NCBI RefSeq assembly: GCF_003885045.1
Contig: NZ_RHJS01000002.1
Coordinates: 992,001 to 1,056,000, forward strand
DNA length: 64,000 bases
Origin: Schaedlerella arabinosiphila
Lineage (GTDB): Bacteria > Bacillota > Clostridia > Lachnospirales > Lachnospiraceae
Direction of reading: 5' to 3'
Part shown: positions 62,507 through 64,000 of the stretch, piece by piece
How positions within the stretch are numbered: the first letter of the stretch is position 1
Layout of the letters: each line of letters begins with the position of its first letter
The notes under the pieces: model-generated
Seen by the model: the letters and a program-made list of their open reading frames with translations, nothing else
Database searches by the model: none
What the model was told of the DNA's origin: nothing
Made by a program: the position numbers and the translations under genes

Positions 62507-63742
62507 ATGGCCATGGGGAATCGGAGTATGGGAAAAACAATGTCACCTGTGATTTTTCACATAGATGTAAATTCCGCCTACTTAAGCTGGACGGCGGTGG
62601 AACAATTAAAAAACGGGGCAGAGGTGGATCTGCGGGAGATTCCTGCCATTATCGGGGGAGACAAAAAGTCCCGCCACGGCGTGGTTCTCGCAAAGTCCAT
62701 TTCCGCCAAAAAGTACGGCATCCGCACCGGGGAGCCTGTGGTCAACGCGTTCCGAAAATGCCCCAATCTGGTAATGGAGCCGCCGAACCATAAGATGTAT
62801 AGGGAAAAGAGCGAGAAGCTGATGGAATACCTGCGGGGATTTACGTCCAAGATCGAGCAGGTCAGCGTAGACGAGTGCTATCTGGATTTTACCGAGATCG
62901 GAGATCGCTTTCCCTCCCCGCTGGACGCGGCATTTTTGATGAAGAACGGGATACGGGAGCGTTTCGGCTTTACGGTCAATATCGGGATCTCGGAAAATAA
63001 GCTTCTGGCAAAGATGGCATCGGATTTTGAAAAGCCGGACAAGGTGCACACCCTGTTTTTGAGGGAGGTGCCGGTAAAAATGTGGCCCCTGCCCGTTGGG
63101 GAGCTGTTTATGGCGGGACGTTCCAGCGTGGAGGTATTGAAAAAGCTGGAGATTGAGACCATCGGCGGCCTGGCAGGCGCAGATCCGGCCCTGATTGAGC
63201 TGCATCTGAAAAGCCATGGGAAAATGCTGTGGGAATTTGCCAACGGCATCGACCATTCGGCTGTCCAATGGGAACAGGCGGAAGCCAAGGGGATCGGCAA
63301 TTCCACCACACTGGCGGAGGACGCCTCCACTTACGAGGAGGTAAGGGAGGTTTTTGCAGAGCTTGCCCAAAGTGTGGGGAGGCGTCTGAGAAAGGCGGGG
63401 CAGAAGGCGAACATGGTCAGCATGGAGATCAAGTACCATGATTTTCAGTCTATGTCCCACCAGACCAGGCTGCCCAGGCCCACCTGCGACGACCAGGTGC
63501 TTTTGGAGACCGCCTGCAGACTCTTTGAGGAGGCATGGAGCGGGGAACCGGTGCGGCTTCTGGGAATCCGCACGGCAAAGCTGGTGGACGCCGGGGAGCC
63601 GGAACAGTTGTCGATCTTTGACTTAGAGCCGCCCCCGCCGGTGGATGAGAAGCGCCGGAGACTGGATGCGGCCATGAGCAGGATACGGGAGCGGTACGGG
63701 GAGGACGCGGTGATGAAGGCCAGCCGGATGAAGAAAAAGTAA
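62507..63742 (+). CDS. Y-family DNA polymerase (Pol IV/DinB-like)
   Basis: This 411-residue translesion polymerase has the catalytic carboxylates Asp20 (IFHIDVNSAY) and Asp122-Glu123 (VSVDECYLDF), plus GISENKLLAKMAS in the palm and a little-finger domain. Near the C-terminus EQLSIFDL matches the beta-clamp binding motif. Start choice is uncertain: ATG at 62507 has AAAGGCGG 6 nt upstream; 62468, 62528 and 62540 are alternatives. It inserts nucleotides opposite damaged bases and is error-prone. Confidence 0.92.
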   Translation: MAMGNRSMGKTMSPVIFHIDVNSAYLSWTAVEQLKNGAEVDLREIPAIIGGDKKSRHGVVLAKSISAKKYGIRTGEPVVNAFRKCPNLVMEPPNHKMYREKSEKLMEYLRGFTSKIEQVSVDECYLDFTEIGDRFPSPLDAAFLMKNGIRERFGFTVNIGISENKLLAKMASDFEKPDKVHTLFLREVPVKMWPLPVGELFMAGRSSVEVLKKLEIETIGGLAGADPALIELHLKSHGKMLWEFANGIDHSAVQWEQAEAKGIGNSTTLAEDASTYEEVREVFAELAQSVGRRLRKAGQKANMVSMEIKYHDFQSMSHQTRLPRPTCDDQVLLETACRLFEEAWSGEPVRLLGIRTAKLVDAGEPEQLSIFDLEPPPPVDEKRRRLDAAMSRIRERYGEDAVMKASRMKKK

Positions 63743-63794
63743 AAAGAAGGCATACAAAAAACTGCCGCCTGCAGTTTTTTGTATGCCTTCTTTT
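63742..63794. terminator. 24-bp perfect-arm bidirectional terminator
   Basis: Arms at 63742-63765 and 63771-63794 are perfectly complementary around a 5-nt loop, with A and T runs at the outer ends and inside the stem, so both strands carry a T run. It separates the polymerase from the convergent small gene. Confidence 0.92.
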
Positions 63795-63998
63795 CTAATA
63801 GTAACGCCTCCGTCTGCGCCGGGCGGCGTCCTCCCTGCGTATGGCCTCCTGCCGCCGATGGGCCTCCTCCCGTCTAGCCCGTTTCCGGTAGGCAAATTCT
63901 TCCTGCCGTCTGGCAGACCGGGCCGGGGCCAGAAAGACCCAGCAGATGATCTGCACGGTCAGGATTCCGAAGAAGGCGCCGATGCTGTCGATGCCCAC
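63795..63998 (-). CDS. Small Arg-rich membrane protein or C-terminus, edge of window
   Basis: Up to 67 residues are visible: a hydrophobic segment (AFFGILTVQIICWVFLA) followed by a strongly basic tail (EEFAYRKRARREEAHRRQEA, then RREDAARRRRRRYY). A GTG at 63998 could be the start, but the gene more likely continues beyond the window. Not recognised. The hydrophobic-then-basic layout suggests a membrane anchor with a cytoplasmic nucleic-acid- or lipid-binding tail. Confidence 0.5.
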   Translation of the reverse strand: MGIDSIGAFFGILTVQIICWVFLAPARSARRQEEFAYRKRARREEAHRRQEAIRREDAARRRRRRYY

Positions 63999-64000
63999 GT

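Noticed and set aside
1..64000. Insertion sequences, integrase or prophage genes
   Set aside because: No transposase, integrase, phage structural gene or target-site duplication was recognised anywhere in the window.

Overview
The window looks like chromosomal DNA of a clostridial gut anaerobe, most likely Lachnospiraceae. The evidence is indirect: strong AGGAGG ribosome-binding sites, plant and host glycan loci without a Bacteroidetes SusCD pair, DUF6442 and DUF3784 small membrane proteins, several AAA/PD-(D/E)XK proteins of the kind expanded in this family, and CIRCE control of a chaperone. No rRNA, tRNA, CRISPR array or insertion sequence was seen.

Layout. (1) 1-6.6 kb: a glycoside locus with the 3' part of a GH78 rhamnosidase, a divergent AraC regulator, a GPH-type sugar symporter and a GH3 beta-glucosidase. 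(2) 6.6-10.1 kb: an MNT/HEPN toxin-antitoxin pair, a methyltransferase, a tandem GNAT protein and a small membrane protein. (3) 10.4-15.9 kb: a giant FtsA-like actin-fold protein with three repeat tracts, then a beta-helix surface lipoprotein. (4) 16.0-20.7 kb, minus strand: ribH, ribBA, ribE, ribD and, furthest upstream, a protein joining a riboflavin kinase domain to an OmpR-type winged helix. No FMN riboswitch is visible. (5) 20.8-27.9 kb: two DUF6442 proteins with an XRE regulator, an XRE-AAA-nuclease fusion, a phosphoesterase, a MerR/YbjQ pair and a two-component system. (6) 28.0-31.4 kb: clpB behind a CIRCE element, then a DUF2812-like protein. (7) 31.7-49.2 kb: a twelve-gene carbohydrate island with two GH2 enzymes, a GH42-like enzyme, a sugar ABC importer lacking its ATPase, a SorC regulator, a lyxose/mannose isomerase, an FGGY kinase, a DeoC aldolase and three zinc dehydrogenases. 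(8) 49.4-55.6 kb: an oppBCDFA peptide transporter with a leader hairpin. (9) 55.7-63.8 kb: a second AAA/nuclease protein, an attenuator-like leader, a MutS2-like ATPase without an Smr domain, a DUF89 protein, a third AAA/nuclease protein and a Y-family polymerase.

The strongest candidate for an undescribed system is the riboflavin kinase-winged helix fusion. It sits at the head of the riboflavin genes, has a clear promoter with a leader too short for an FMN riboswitch, and has an 11-bp-spaced direct repeat just upstream of its -35 box, the geometry used by OmpR/PhoB-type activators. This suggests protein-based flavin sensing in place of the usual riboswitch. Archaeal RbkR is a functional precedent, but its kinase domain is CTP-dependent and of a different subfamily. 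Other signals worth following are a MerR-type palindrome inside a 19-bp promoter spacer, paired GTGTCA-N2-TGACAC sites before the carbohydrate island, and the leader region before the MutS2-like gene.
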